Positions 24,883 through 34,323 of a DNA stretch of 64,000 nt are shown one piece after another. Below the pieces are notes generated by a model. It was not told the origin of the DNA and did no database searches. It worked only from the letters and a program-made list of their open reading frames with translations. Position 1 is the first letter of the stretch, and each line of letters begins with the position of its first letter. The position numbers and the translations under genes are program-made. This stretch comes from an uncultured Bacteroidia bacterium (GTDB lineage: Bacteria > Bacteroidota > Bacteroidia > Bacteroidales > UBA932), in NCBI GenBank assembly GCA_902801205.1, contig CADCHE010000006.1, forward strand, positions 1 through 64,000. The letters run 5' to 3'.

Positions 24883-26127
24883 ATGGATGCTGCCTTTTTG
24901 TTTGACGGTGCCCGGGAAGCTTCTCGGAACCTATTGAAAATCAGCGATGAAAAACGGAATGAGATCCTGCTTTCCCTCTCCGGGGAGATTCTTGGCCGCA
25001 CGCCGGCGCTGCTGGACGCCAACCGGCGCGACCTGGAACGGATGGATCCCTCGAACCCGAAATACGACCGTCTGAAACTGACGCCGGAGCGCCTGCAGGG
25101 CATCGCGGAGGCGATGCGGCAGGTCGCCGCGCTGCCGTCTCCGCTCGGTAAGGAGCGGTACCGTTTCGTCCGGCCGGACGGCCTGCTGATCCGGAAGGTA
25201 AGCGTGCCTTTCGGCGTGATCGGGGTCATTTACGAGGCCCGGCCGAACGTGACGTTCGATGTCTTCGGCCTCTGCTTCAAAAGCGGCAGCGCCTGTATCC
25301 TGAAGGGCGGGCATGATGCCGACTGCTCCTCGCGCGAAGCCGTGCGCCTGATCAAGGACGTGCTTGCCGCCGGCGGTGTCGATCCCCGGTGCGTCACCCT
25401 GCTGGAACCCACCCATGAGGCGGCCGGCCAGTTGCTTCATGCCGCCGGAAAGGTGGACCTGATCATCCCGCGCGGCAGCGCCGGGCTGATCCGCTTCGTC
25501 CGGGAAAACGCCACCGTTCCCGTCATCGAGACGGGCGCGGGCATCTGCCATACGTATTTCGACAAGAGCGGCGACCTGGAGAAAGGCACCCGCATCGTCT
25601 GCAACGCGAAGACCCGTCGGGTGAGCGTCTGCAACGCCCTCGACTGCCTGATCGTCCACCGCGACCGGCTCGGCGACCTCGCCGCGCTGTGCGCCCCCCT
25701 GGCGGAGCATAAGGTCCTCCTCTTTGCGGACGGGGAGGCGTTCCGGGCCCTCGACGGGCGGTACCCCTTCCTGCAGCAGGCGCAGGAGAAGGATTTCGGG
25801 ACGGAGTTCCTCGACTATAAGATGGCGGTCCGGACCGTCGGTTCCGCCGCGGAAGCGGTCGCGCACATCACGCGGCATGGTTCCGGTCACAGCGAGAGCA
25901 TCGTCACGGAAGACGCTGCGGTGGCAGCGGACTTCCAGCGCGACGTCGATGCCGCCTGCGTCTATGTCAACGCTCCGACGTCCTTCAGCGACGGCGGTGA
26001 GTTCGGACTGGGCGCCGAGATCGGCATCAGTACGCAGAAGATGCACGCGCGCGGTCCGATGGGACTGGAAGAAATCACCACGTACAAGTGGCTTGTGGAA
26101 GGAAACGGACAGATCAGACAGGCATGA
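24883..26127 (+). CDS. proA: Gamma-glutamyl phosphate reductase
   Basis: An NADPH-dependent reductase that converts glutamyl-5-phosphate to glutamate semialdehyde. The aldehyde-dehydrogenase fold is shown by [17 protein letters not shown], the IPRGSAGLI segment and [16 protein letters not shown], which contains the catalytic cysteine. The ATG at 24883 gives 414 residues; the open frame upstream lies inside proB in another frame. The stop overlaps the proC start (ATGA). Confidence 0.96.
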   Translation: MDAAFLFDGAREASRNLLKISDEKRNEILLSLSGEILGRTPALLDANRRDLERMDPSNPKYDRLKLTPERLQGIAEAMRQVAALPSPLGKERYRFVRPDGLLIRKVSVPFGVIGVIYEARPNVTFDVFGLCFKSGSACILKGGHDADCSSREAVRLIKDVLAAGGVDPRCVTLLEPTHEAAGQLLHAAGKVDLIIPRGSAGLIRFVRENATVPVIETGAGICHTYFDKSGDLEKGTRIVCNAKTRRVSVCNALDCLIVHRDRLGDLAALCAPLAEHKVLLFADGEAFRALDGRYPFLQQAQEKDFGTEFLDYKMAVRTVGSAAEAVAHITRHGSGHSESIVTEDAAVAADFQRDVDAACVYVNAPTSFSDGGEFGLGAEIGISTQKMHARGPMGLEEITTYKWLVEGNGQIRQA

Positions 26128-26909
26128 AAGCAGCAGTCATCGGCGCCGGGAACATGGGTGGCGCCATCGCGCGGGGCATCGCGCAGGGAAATCGGATCCG
26201 GACGGAGGACCTGACGGTCTCGAATCCGTCTCCGGGCAAACTGGAAGCCTTGCAGGCGGCCTATCCCGCCCTGCATGTCACCTCCGACAACCGGGCGGCG
26301 GCGGCCGGCGCGGACCTCGTGATCCTGGCCGTGAAGCCCTGGAAGGTGGAAGAAGTCCTCTCCGGGCTCGGCCTTGTCGCCGGGCAGGTCCTGGTCAGTG
26401 TGGCTGCCGGCGTGTCCTTCGCGGACCTGGAGCGGTACGCCGGCGTGCCGGGCATCCCCCTGTTCCGTGTCATCCCGAACACGGCCGTCGCCTGCCTGGA
26501 GAGCTTGACACTGATCGCTTCCTGCCATGCTACGCCGCAGCAGGAGGCGGCCGTGACCGCCCTTTTCGATGAAATGGGCCTGACGGTCCGCGTGGAGGAA
26601 GCGCAGATGGGCGCCGGCACATCGCTGGCCTCCTGCGGCATCGCCTACGTGTTCAAATATGTGGAAGCGGCCGTACGGGAGGGCGTCGCCATGGGGCTGG
26701 ACGCCGCTGCGGCCAAACGGATGGTCGCCCAGTCGCTCCGGGGCGCCGCGGCGATCCTCCTGGAAGGAGACGCCGACCCGGCCGCCGAGATCGTGCGTGT
26801 CTGCACGCCCGGCGGGCTGACCGAGCGCGGCATCCGGTCCCTGGAAGCGGATGGTTTCCCCGAGGCGGTCGCCGCCGCGATGCGCGCCTCGAATCCCCAA
26901 GAATCATAA
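26124..26909 (+). CDS. proC: Pyrroline-5-carboxylate reductase
   Basis: The last proline-synthesis step. The N-terminal Rossmann loop [14 protein letters not shown], the segment [10 protein letters not shown] and the C-terminal region [14 protein letters not shown] match the family. The product has 261 residues. It is translationally coupled to proA by a four-base overlap, completing a proB-proA-proC operon. glnN begins 15 bases later and may be read from the same transcript. Confidence 0.95.
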   Translation: MKAAVIGAGNMGGAIARGIAQGNRIRTEDLTVSNPSPGKLEALQAAYPALHVTSDNRAAAAGADLVILAVKPWKVEEVLSGLGLVAGQVLVSVAAGVSFADLERYAGVPGIPLFRVIPNTAVACLESLTLIASCHATPQQEAAVTALFDEMGLTVRVEEAQMGAGTSLASCGIAYVFKYVEAAVREGVAMGLDAAAAKRMVAQSLRGAAAILLEGDADPAAEIVRVCTPGGLTERGIRSLEADGFPEAVAAAMRASNPQES

Positions 26910-26924
26910 GATAAAGGAACAGAT

Positions 26925-29105
26925 ATGAGTACCGACAGACTGAAACTGGTGAAGGAGTCCTTCGAGAAGAAGGCGATCCCCGCGGAGGACCCGGCGGGCA
27001 ACCCTTCCGAGTATTTCGGCGAACTGGTTTTCGACCGTGGCAAGATGCACCGCTACCTCGACCCGAAAACCCTCTCATCGCTGCTGGATTGTGTCGACGG
27101 TGGCAAGCCGCTCGACCGGAAGACGGCCGACGCCGTGGCCCAGGGCATCAAGGAATGGGCCCTGGAGCACCATGTGACGCATGTGACCCATTGGTTCCAG
27201 CCGCTGACCGAAGGGACGGCCGAGAAACACGACTCCCTGATCGACTATGATGGCAAGGGAGGCGTCATCGAAACCTTCGACGGTTCGTCGCTGGCACAGC
27301 AGGAACCGGACGCGTCCTCCTTCCCGAGCGGCGGCATCCGGGCGACGTTCGAGGCCCGTGGCTATACCGCATGGGACCCGACCTCCCCGGTGTTCATCAT
27401 GGGGGACACCCTCTGTATCCCCACGGTCTTCATTTCCTATACCGGTGAGGCGCTGGACTACAAGACCCCCTTCAAGAAGTCCCTCAAGGCGGTCAGTGAC
27501 GCGGCGGTTCCAATCTGCCGCCTCTTCGACCCGTCGGTGACGAAAGTCTACACCTACCTGGGCTGGGAGCAGGAGTATTTCCTGGTGGACGAGGCCCTGT
27601 ACGCAGCCCGTCCCGACCTGATGATTACGGGGCGCACCCTGATGGGGCACATGTCTTCGAAGAACCAGCAGCTGGACGACCACTATTTCGCCGCCATCCC
27701 CGCCCGCGTCGCCGCCTTCATGCGCGACCTGGAGGTGGCCGGCCACCGGCTCGGCATTCCCATCAAGACCCGCCATAACGAAGTGGCACCCAACCAGTTC
27801 GAGCTGGCGCCCATCTACGGTGAGGCCAACCTGGCGAACGACCAGAACCAGATCGTGATGAACCTCATGAAGCAGTTTGCGCGCAAGCACGGCTTCGTGG
27901 TCCTGCTGCACGAGAAACCCTTCGACGGGGTCAACGGCTCCGGCAAGCACAACAACTGGTCGCTCGGCACCGATACCGGCACGCCGCTCCTGGCGCCCGG
28001 CAAGGACGCCAAGGGCAACCTGCAGTTCATTACGTTCTTCGTCAATGTCCTGGCGGCGGTCCAGCGGCACAACGCCCTGCTGAAGGCCAGCATCGCGAGC
28101 GCTACCAACGCCCACCGCCTGGGGGCGAACGAGGCGCCGCCTGCCATCGTCTCCGCCTTCCTGGGCCGGACGATGACCGGCGTTCTCCGCAAGCTGCTCG
28201 AGGTCCCTTCCGACACCCCGATCGAGATCGCCGGCAAGAAGGGCAAGAGTGTCGGCCTGGTGGAAATCCCCGAGCTGTTCATCGACAACACCGACCGCAA
28301 CCGTACCTCTCCTTTCGCCTTCACGGGCAACCGGTTCGAGTTCCGCGCCGTGGGCTCGTCCGCGAACTGCGCCGGGGCGCTCACGACGCTGAATGCCGCC
28401 GTGGCCGAGCAGCTCGTCGCCTTCAAGCGCGACGTCGACGTACGCATGGCGGACGGCCGGCCGGTGAACGTTGCGGTGATGGATGTGCTCAAGCCGCTCA
28501 TCGCATCGGTGATCGATACGGTCTGCTTCGAAGGGAACGGCTATACGGAGGAGTGGAAGGCCGAGGCGGTCCGCCGCGGCTTGGATGTGGAGACGAACGT
28601 TCCCCGGATGTTCGAGGCGTTCACCCGCCCCGAATCGGTGGCGATGTTCGCGTCCACCGGCGTTTTCACGGAGAAGGAACTGGTGGCGCGCAACGAGGTG
28701 AAGTGGGAGACGTACACCAAGAAGGTGCAGATCGAATCTCGTGTGATGTGCCGGATGGCCGTCAATCATATCGTGCCTGCCGCGCTCGAGTACAAGAGCC
28801 GCCTGCTGAAGGAACTGGCCCTGCACAAGGAGGTGTTCGGCACCCTCGAAGGATGCGAGACCGAAACCGAACTGCTGGCCAAGATCACCCGGCGCGTGGA
28901 GGAAATCCGCGTGCGGGTGGCGGCGATGAAAGAGGCCCGGAAGAAGGCCAATGCCATCGAGGACGAGTACGGCAAGGCGCTGGCGTACCACGATGTCGCG
29001 GAAAGCCTGGCGGAGATCCGCCGTCCGATCGACAAGCTCGAAGAGGTGATTGACAACGCCCTCTGGCCGTTGCCGAAATACAGGGAACTGCTCTTTATCA
29101 GCTGA
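26925..29105 (+). CDS. glnN: Glutamine synthetase type III
   Basis: This enzyme makes glutamine from glutamate, ammonia and ATP. The 726-residue length, the N-terminal FGELVFDRGKM segment and the central GSGKHNNWSLGTDTG are typical of GSIII, the large form found in Bacteroidota, and distinguish it from the roughly 470-residue GSI. AAGGAA seven bases before the ATG is a good ribosome site. Following proBAC directly suggests a glutamate-metabolism group. It converges on cls with only three bases between the stops. Confidence 0.95.
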   Translation: MSTDRLKLVKESFEKKAIPAEDPAGNPSEYFGELVFDRGKMHRYLDPKTLSSLLDCVDGGKPLDRKTADAVAQGIKEWALEHHVTHVTHWFQPLTEGTAEKHDSLIDYDGKGGVIETFDGSSLAQQEPDASSFPSGGIRATFEARGYTAWDPTSPVFIMGDTLCIPTVFISYTGEALDYKTPFKKSLKAVSDAAVPICRLFDPSVTKVYTYLGWEQEYFLVDEALYAARPDLMITGRTLMGHMSSKNQQLDDHYFAAIPARVAAFMRDLEVAGHRLGIPIKTRHNEVAPNQFELAPIYGEANLANDQNQIVMNLMKQFARKHGFVVLLHEKPFDGVNGSGKHNNWSLGTDTGTPLLAPGKDAKGNLQFITFFVNVLAAVQRHNALLKASIASATNAHRLGANEAPPAIVSAFLGRTMTGVLRKLLEVPSDTPIEIAGKKGKSVGLVEIPELFIDNTDRNRTSPFAFTGNRFEFRAVGSSANCAGALTTLNAAVAEQLVAFKRDVDVRMADGRPVNVAVMDVLKPLIASVIDTVCFEGNGYTEEWKAEAVRRGLDVETNVPRMFEAFTRPESVAMFASTGVFTEKELVARNEVKWETYTKKVQIESRVMCRMAVNHIVPAALEYKSRLLKELALHKEVFGTLEGCETETELLAKITRRVEEIRVRVAAMKEARKKANAIEDEYGKALAYHDVAESLAEIRRPIDKLEEVIDNALWPLPKYRELLFIS

Positions 29106-29108
29106 CGC

Positions 29109-30623
29109 TTACAACAGCGGCGCAAACAGGCGGAAGATCCGCTCCCGCAGTTTCCTGAACCACGACCGCTGCGTCCAGCGGTCCCATGTCACTTCCTCGG
29201 AGACCTCCTGGTCTTCGAGGAAGATGCTTTTGTATTGGAGGGCGGCCGGACGGTCGTACAGGAAGGTGTTGATTTCGTGGTTGATCATGAAGCTCCGGTA
29301 GTCGATGTTGGCCGATCCGACCATCGTCAGGTAGTCGTCGCAGACAAAGGTCTTTGCGTGGATGAAGGTCCCGCCTTTCCAGCGGAAGATGCGGATCCCG
29401 GCGGCCAGGCATTCGGAGAAGAAAGACTCGTTGACGGGCCCCATCAGCGGGGCGTCGGTCCGGAAAGGCACCATCAGGCGGACATCCACGCCGGAAAGGG
29501 CCGCCGCCTTCAGGGCTTCCAGCACCGGCTCGGTCGGTACGAAATACGGCGTCTGCAGCCAGATGTACTCCCGTGCGAGACTGATCGCGCGGACATATCC
29601 CATCTGGGTGATGGGCCAGCGGTTGTCCGCCTCGTCGGGCACCACCTGGACAAGGACCTCCTTCAGGACCGGATGCGGGACGACGGTCCCGTCCGCTCCC
29701 GGGCGTGCCGGACGGAATTCCGCTCCCGGTTCCGGCAGCGCCGCCGCGTCCCCCGTTTCTGGGAAGAACTGTCCGTATTCCCGGTCGATGGTTCCGCCTG
29801 CCGTCATCCAGGTACTCAGGAAACTGCTCTGGAGCGAGAGGACGGCGTCTCCCGTGACCCGCAGGTGGGTGTCGCGCCAGCCTTCGAAATACCGGGCCTT
29901 GATGTTCATCCCACCGCAGTAGCCGGTTCTTCCGTCGATGACGACGATTTTCCGATGGTCGCGGTAGTTGAGCCGGGTGACGAAGTTCAGCAGGTGCCGC
30001 CGCGGATTGGTGAAAGGCAGCACTTCGATGCCGGCATCCGCCATCTCTTTCCAGTATTTTCCGAAGAGGTCGAAGTTGACGATGTTTTCGTGGATGAAGC
30101 GGACTTTCACCCCTTCCCGGGCCTTCTGCATCAGGATCCGGCGGATGCCGTCGCTCCAGGGATCCTTCCCGAACAGGTAGTATTCCACGTGGATGTATTC
30201 CTTCGCGGCGAGCAGGTCGCGGACCAACAGGTCGTATTTGCGCCGCCCGTCCGTGATGATCTCCACGTCGTTCCCTCCGCAGACCGTGTTCGCGTCATCG
30301 GTCGCCAGCAGGGGGACGAGGCTCCGCCAGTGTTCCTGTACGGCGGCCAGGCTGCGTTCCCCTTCGAAAAGTTCCTTGAGCCGGCCCTCCGGGAGCTGCG
30401 CCTGCGCTTCGAGCCAGGGCTTGTGGAAGATCCGGTACAGCCACCGGTACCGGTAGCTGATCCCGACCATCAGGTACAGGACGAGGCCGATGACGGGCAG
30501 GATGGTGATGATGAGCAGCCAGGCGGCCTTGCGTCCCGAATCCCCCTCTTCGAACAAGATGACCAGCACTACACCGACGAGGAGCAGTACGAACAGGGCG
30601 GAGAACAGGATATTCAGGAACAT
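29109..30623 (-). CDS. cls: Cardiolipin synthase (phospholipase D family)
   Basis: A membrane enzyme that condenses phosphatidylglycerol to cardiolipin. Two N-terminal membrane helices (about 3-24 and 33-53) precede two PLD catalytic motifs: HRKIVVID in the first half and HAKTFVCDD in the second. The 504-residue length fits the ClsA type. The start is 16 bases after miaB on the same strand, so it is probably the third gene of the 33.2-29.1 kb operon. Confidence 0.94.
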   Translation of the reverse strand: MFLNILFSALFVLLLVGVVLVILFEEGDSGRKAAWLLIITILPVIGLVLYLMVGISYRYRWLYRIFHKPWLEAQAQLPEGRLKELFEGERSLAAVQEHWRSLVPLLATDDANTVCGGNDVEIITDGRRKYDLLVRDLLAAKEYIHVEYYLFGKDPWSDGIRRILMQKAREGVKVRFIHENIVNFDLFGKYWKEMADAGIEVLPFTNPRRHLLNFVTRLNYRDHRKIVVIDGRTGYCGGMNIKARYFEGWRDTHLRVTGDAVLSLQSSFLSTWMTAGGTIDREYGQFFPETGDAAALPEPGAEFRPARPGADGTVVPHPVLKEVLVQVVPDEADNRWPITQMGYVRAISLAREYIWLQTPYFVPTEPVLEALKAAALSGVDVRLMVPFRTDAPLMGPVNESFFSECLAAGIRIFRWKGGTFIHAKTFVCDDYLTMVGSANIDYRSFMINHEINTFLYDRPAALQYKSIFLEDQEVSEEVTWDRWTQRSWFRKLRERIFRLFAPLL

Positions 30624-30639
30624 GGCGTGGACGGTCCGG

Positions 30640-31959
30640 TCAGACGATCTCCCCGATCAGCGTCGCGCTGGTGCAGGAAGTGATGCGGACATCCACATAG
30701 TCGCCTGCCCGGTGGCCCCGGGCGGGGAAAACACACATCTTGGAAGAACCCGTCCGCCCGCAGAGGTCGTCGTCGCTCCGTTTCGAGGGCCCTTCGACCA
30801 GGACGCGGAAGGTCTTGCCCACGTCGGCGCGGTTGCTCTCCAGACTCAGTTCGTTCTGCAGGGCGATGATCTCGCCGAGGCGCCGCGTCTTCACCTCCGG
30901 CGGCACATCGTCGGGGTATTTCCGGGCGGCTAGGGTGCCCGGGCGCTCGGAGTAGCAGAACATGAAGGCGGCGTCGAAGCGGACCTCGCGGAACAGGGAA
31001 AGCGTCAGCGCATGGTCCTCCTCCGTCTCGGAGCAGAAGCCGGCGATGACGTCGGTCGTGATCCCGCAGTCGGGCATCGCCGAGCGGATCCGTGCGACCC
31101 GTTCCAGGTACCATTCCCGCGTGTAGCGCCGCCGCATCTTCTCCAGCATCCGGTCGGATCCCGACTGGACGGGCAGGTGGATGTGCCGGCAGATGTTCGG
31201 CCGGGCGGCCATCGTGTCGATGACCTCGTCGCTGATGTCCTTGGGGTGCGAGGTGGCGAAGCGGACCCGGAGCTGCGGGCTGATGTCCGCGACGCTCCGG
31301 AGCAGGGCGGCGAAATCCACTTCAGCCCCGTCCGCGCCCTTCCACCGGTAGGAGTCGACGTTCTGCCCCAGCAGCGTCACTTCGCGGTATCCGCGCGAGA
31401 ACACGTCGCGGGCTTCCGCGACGATGGTTTCCGGATCGCGGCTCCGCTCGGCGCCCCGGGTGTAGGGGACCACGCAGTAGGAGCAGACGTTGTTGCAGCC
31501 CCGCATGATGGAGATGAAGGCGGACACTCCTTCGCGGTCGGTCCGCAGGGGGCGGATGTCGGCGTACGTCTCCTCATGGGAGAGGAGGACGTTGATCTGC
31601 GGCCGGCCGGGAGCGACGTCGCGCAGCAGGCGGGGGAGCGAACGGTATGCGTCCGGCCCGGCCACGATGTCCACCACGCCGCTTTCCAGCAGCTGGTCCT
31701 TCAGGCGTTCGGCCATGCAGCCCACCACGCCGACGAGGAGGCCTTCCTTCCGCTCTTCCCAGGTGCGGAACCATTCGAGGCGGCCGTGGATCCGTTGCTC
31801 GGCGTTGTCCCGCACCGAGCAGGTGTTGACCAGGATGACATCCGCCTGCGCGATGTCTTCCGTCCGTTCATACCCTTCGCCGGCGAGGATGGAGAAAATC
31901 ACCTCCGTGTCCCCGACATTCATCTGGCAGCCGTAGGTCTCGATGTACAGTTTCATCAT
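30640..31959 (-). CDS. miaB: tRNA-2-methylthio-N6-dimethylallyladenosine synthase MiaB
   Basis: A radical-SAM methylthiotransferase that modifies A37 of tRNAs. The N-terminal UPF0004 domain supplies three cluster cysteines (Cys11, Cys47, Cys81). The radical-SAM motif CNNVCSYC gives Cys155, 159 and 162. A TRAM-like domain occupies the last 65 residues. MiaB rather than MtaB/RimO is favoured by the YIETYGCQMN start. The ATG overlaps the stop of the upstream lipoprotein gene by four bases. Confidence 0.95.
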   Translation of the reverse strand: MMKLYIETYGCQMNVGDTEVIFSILAGEGYERTEDIAQADVILVNTCSVRDNAEQRIHGRLEWFRTWEERKEGLLVGVVGCMAERLKDQLLESGVVDIVAGPDAYRSLPRLLRDVAPGRPQINVLLSHEETYADIRPLRTDREGVSAFISIMRGCNNVCSYCVVPYTRGAERSRDPETIVAEARDVFSRGYREVTLLGQNVDSYRWKGADGAEVDFAALLRSVADISPQLRVRFATSHPKDISDEVIDTMAARPNICRHIHLPVQSGSDRMLEKMRRRYTREWYLERVARIRSAMPDCGITTDVIAGFCSETEEDHALTLSLFREVRFDAAFMFCYSERPGTLAARKYPDDVPPEVKTRRLGEIIALQNELSLESNRADVGKTFRVLVEGPSKRSDDDLCGRTGSSKMCVFPARGHRAGDYVDVRITSCTSATLIGEIV

Positions 31960-33233
31960 TTGTTCTGCAATTTGTACTGCAGGTCGGGATATACGCGGTA
32001 CAGGACCGCGCCGTTGTTGTAGAAGTTGACGTAGTATTCGCCGTTCGCGTAGAACATGCTTTCAGATTCGAGCGTGAGCGGAATCTTGAGGTTGCCGACA
32101 TACTTCCCGTCCCAGGTGTAGGTGACCAGGATGTTCACCTTCTCGGGGGAGTTGCTGTTCGGGCTCATCGGGAAGTAGACGTATGAATCGTCGCTGCCCA
32201 TGCCCTGCGCCGTATAAGAGCTTTTCATGCCGTCGTCCCGCCCGAAGTTGTCGATCATCTTGAAGCCGGCGTCCGCCGTCTGGAACTTGCTTCCGCCCTG
32301 CGTGATGCCGTAGATGTTGCGCTTGGCGTTGTAGGTGATGCCGCCGATGCCCAGATCGGTCGTGATCAGCTCGGGATCGCCCTTCATCGACGCGTCGATG
32401 GCCGTGATCAGCTTGGCGCCGCCGGTACCGTGGATCACGAGGGCGCGGTTGTTCCGGGTGTCGAACGTCATGTCGTTGGCGTGGTGTCCGTTGAAGATCT
32501 TGGACATGGCCACGAACTGGAACGGATCCAAGGAATACTTGAAGACGGCCACATTGGAATTGTGCGTGCTGCTTTCCTCGCCGCCCTTCATGCAGAAGTA
32601 GATGTACTCCCCGTCGGAGGCGGCGCCCTGGGCGACGTTGAGTCCGGCCTGGACCGGACACTTGCCCACTTCGACCGGAGCCAGGTCGAAGCGGCGGCCT
32701 TCGCCGAGGAGGCGGGCGATCAGCTGCGGATCCTTCTCGTTGTCGGTGTAGGCGTAGTCCAGCGGCAGCTTGAAGGTGCCGTTGCTGCAGTAGGCGGCGT
32801 TGCCGGCGAGCTTTCCGGCGAAATATTCCAGCGCGAGCACCGTCCAGGCGGGGTCGGTGCCGGCGATGACGACCTTTTCACCCCGGACTTTGATGAGGAA
32901 TCCGTGGTCGATGCCGTCCAGGACTTTGTCACTTTCGGTGCGTAAGGGCGACTGACCGACGATGATCTCATGGGCGGAGGCGTTGTCCTTCCGGATCGTT
33001 TCCTTGGAGAGGGACGCGCCCGTCGCCCGTTCGATGTCCCGGACGAAATTGGTCACGTGCAGGGACAGGGTCTGCGGGTATACGATTTTGAAGGAGGACT
33101 TCCCGTTTTCGGCGATCACCAGGGAATTACCATCCGAACCGCCCGGCGAAGCGGGTTGTTTCTCTTCCTTGCAGGACGATAGGGCTGCCAACGATGCCAA
33201 GACGGTGGCGAACAGCAAAATGCGGAGTTTCAT
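31956..33233 (-). CDS. Lipoprotein with GH-type N-terminal domain and propeller-like C-terminus
   Basis: The lipobox LSSC (Cys21) indicates envelope attachment. Residues about 35-155 resemble the alpha/beta domain that precedes catalytic domains in GH67/GH20-like enzymes (SFKIVYP, DIERATGASL, HEIIVGQSP). The remainder (about 165-425) looks like repeated beta strands with GxxxDxxYxYF-like elements, suggesting a propeller. No catalytic motif was recognised. It is the first gene of a unit with miaB (4-base overlap) and cls, an unexpected partnership. Function unknown. Confidence 0.65.
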   Translation of the reverse strand: MKLRILLFATVLASLAALSSCKEEKQPASPGGSDGNSLVIAENGKSSFKIVYPQTLSLHVTNFVRDIERATGASLSKETIRKDNASAHEIIVGQSPLRTESDKVLDGIDHGFLIKVRGEKVVIAGTDPAWTVLALEYFAGKLAGNAAYCSNGTFKLPLDYAYTDNEKDPQLIARLLGEGRRFDLAPVEVGKCPVQAGLNVAQGAASDGEYIYFCMKGGEESSTHNSNVAVFKYSLDPFQFVAMSKIFNGHHANDMTFDTRNNRALVIHGTGGAKLITAIDASMKGDPELITTDLGIGGITYNAKRNIYGITQGGSKFQTADAGFKMIDNFGRDDGMKSSYTAQGMGSDDSYVYFPMSPNSNSPEKVNILVTYTWDGKYVGNLKIPLTLESESMFYANGEYYVNFYNNGAVLYRVYPDLQYKLQNK

Positions 33234-33263
33234 TCCATTCGGTTTTTAGTGGTTTCTGTCTTG

Positions 33264-33271
33264 CAAATGTA
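33264..33271 (-). promoter_or_regulatory. -7 element for the lipoprotein-miaB-cls unit
   Basis: On the minus strand TACATTTG matches TAnnTTTG exactly, 31 bases before the lipoprotein ATG. No clear -33 element is seen. Confidence 0.6.
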
Positions 33272-33301
33272 GTAAAAATGTGACGAGAATGGAATATTTT
33301 G

Positions 33302-33309
33302 TATCTTTG
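33302..33309 (+). promoter_or_regulatory. -7 element for the LEA-SPOR-rpoN unit
   Basis: TATCTTTG matches TAnnTTTG exactly. The ATG lies only seven bases later, so the leader would be very short. It is divergent from the minus-strand element at 33264. Confidence 0.55.
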
Positions 33310-33316
33310 TCTTGTT

Positions 33317-33790
33317 ATGGATAAAAGAAGTGCATCCCATCTGCTGCTCCTGCTGGCGGTCGCCCTGGCGGCGCTCCTGTCCGCAGGCTGCTCCAAAGTC
33401 AAGGACATCCGGCTGACCTCCTTCGGTATCGAGTCGTTCTCGCCGCGGGGGCTCCGGTCGGCGGACGCCGTCCTCGCCGTCGGGATCGACAATCCTGCCT
33501 TCTCCTTCACGCTGACCGACCTGGCCGGGACGGTGAAGTACAAGGGCGAGGCGATGGGTACGTTCACGGCGGACACCGTGTCCGTGGACCGGAAGTGTGT
33601 CAAGGTCTACGACATCCCCTGCAAGGCGGTCCTGAGCGAGCGTGTCTCGCTGCTCCGCCTGCTCTCCCTGTTGGGAGATGGCAACCTGGAAGGCTTCACC
33701 GCTGACGTCGAGGCCCGGGTCCATCTTCGGAAAGGGGTTTCCAAGATGCTGCGCTTCAATGATTTGGACCTTAATGAATATTCGCAATGA
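33317..33790 (+). CDS. LEA-type-2-like lipoprotein
   Basis: A 157-residue protein with a signal peptide ending SAGC (Cys25). The mature part (VGIDNPAFSFTLTDLAGTVKYKG) resembles the LEA14/WHy beta-sandwich found in small bacterial lipoproteins. The start was set at 33317 because upstream codons overlap the -7 element. Its stop overlaps the next gene by four bases. The role is unknown; co-transcription with a SPOR protein and rpoN suggests an envelope function. Confidence 0.75.
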   Translation: MDKRSASHLLLLLAVALAALLSAGCSKVKDIRLTSFGIESFSPRGLRSADAVLAVGIDNPAFSFTLTDLAGTVKYKGEAMGTFTADTVSVDRKCVKVYDIPCKAVLSERVSLLRLLSLLGDGNLEGFTADVEARVHLRKGVSKMLRFNDLDLNEYSQ

Positions 33791-34317
33791 AAGGAAAGGG
33801 TATCGGTTTGGGCCTCTTGCTGCTCGCACTCTCCGCGCTGACGCTCCGGGGACAGAATGAGGCGTCCGCCGCCGTGGATTCGACGCTGTACGGGCAGAGC
33901 ATCTTCAATGTCCTGCCTTCCGTGTCGAAGGGCGGGAAGGCGGATGTGCGGGTCACCCAGACCAAGACGCTGCAGGAGATGCTTTCGCGCCAGATCGCTT
34001 CGAACGGCTCGCGCAACGTCACCTGCTACCGTGTCCGCATTTTCAATGACAATTCCCAGACGGCCCGCGCTGCATCGGAAGCGGTGCTGGCTTCTTTCAA
34101 GGCCGCGTATGCCTATCCGGCCTACCGGAGCTATACCAATCCGTTCTTCAAGGTGACGGTAGGGGATTTCCGGACCAAGTCCGAGGCCCTGCAGCTGCTC
34201 GGCATGCTCCAGGCGGAGTATCCGACGGCCTTCCTCGTGAAAGAGACGGTGAATTATCCGTGGCTCGGTCCCCGCGAGTCGTACCGGACCGAAGATGAAA
34301 CCATCGTCAGACGCTGA
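33787..34317 (+). CDS. Secreted SPOR-domain protein
   Basis: A 176-residue protein with an N-terminal hydrophobic signal (about 4-20) and a C-terminal SPOR-like domain from about 78 (VTCYRVRIFNDNSQTARAAS ... FFKVTVGDFRTKSEALQLLG). SPOR domains bind denuded septal peptidoglycan, so a periplasmic cell-wall role is likely. It starts inside the stop of the lipoprotein gene and ends six bases before rpoN. Confidence 0.82.
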   Translation: MKGKGIGLGLLLLALSALTLRGQNEASAAVDSTLYGQSIFNVLPSVSKGGKADVRVTQTKTLQEMLSRQIASNGSRNVTCYRVRIFNDNSQTARAASEAVLASFKAAYAYPAYRSYTNPFFKVTVGDFRTKSEALQLLGMLQAEYPTAFLVKETVNYPWLGPRESYRTEDETIVRR

Positions 34318-34323
34318 CCCGCC

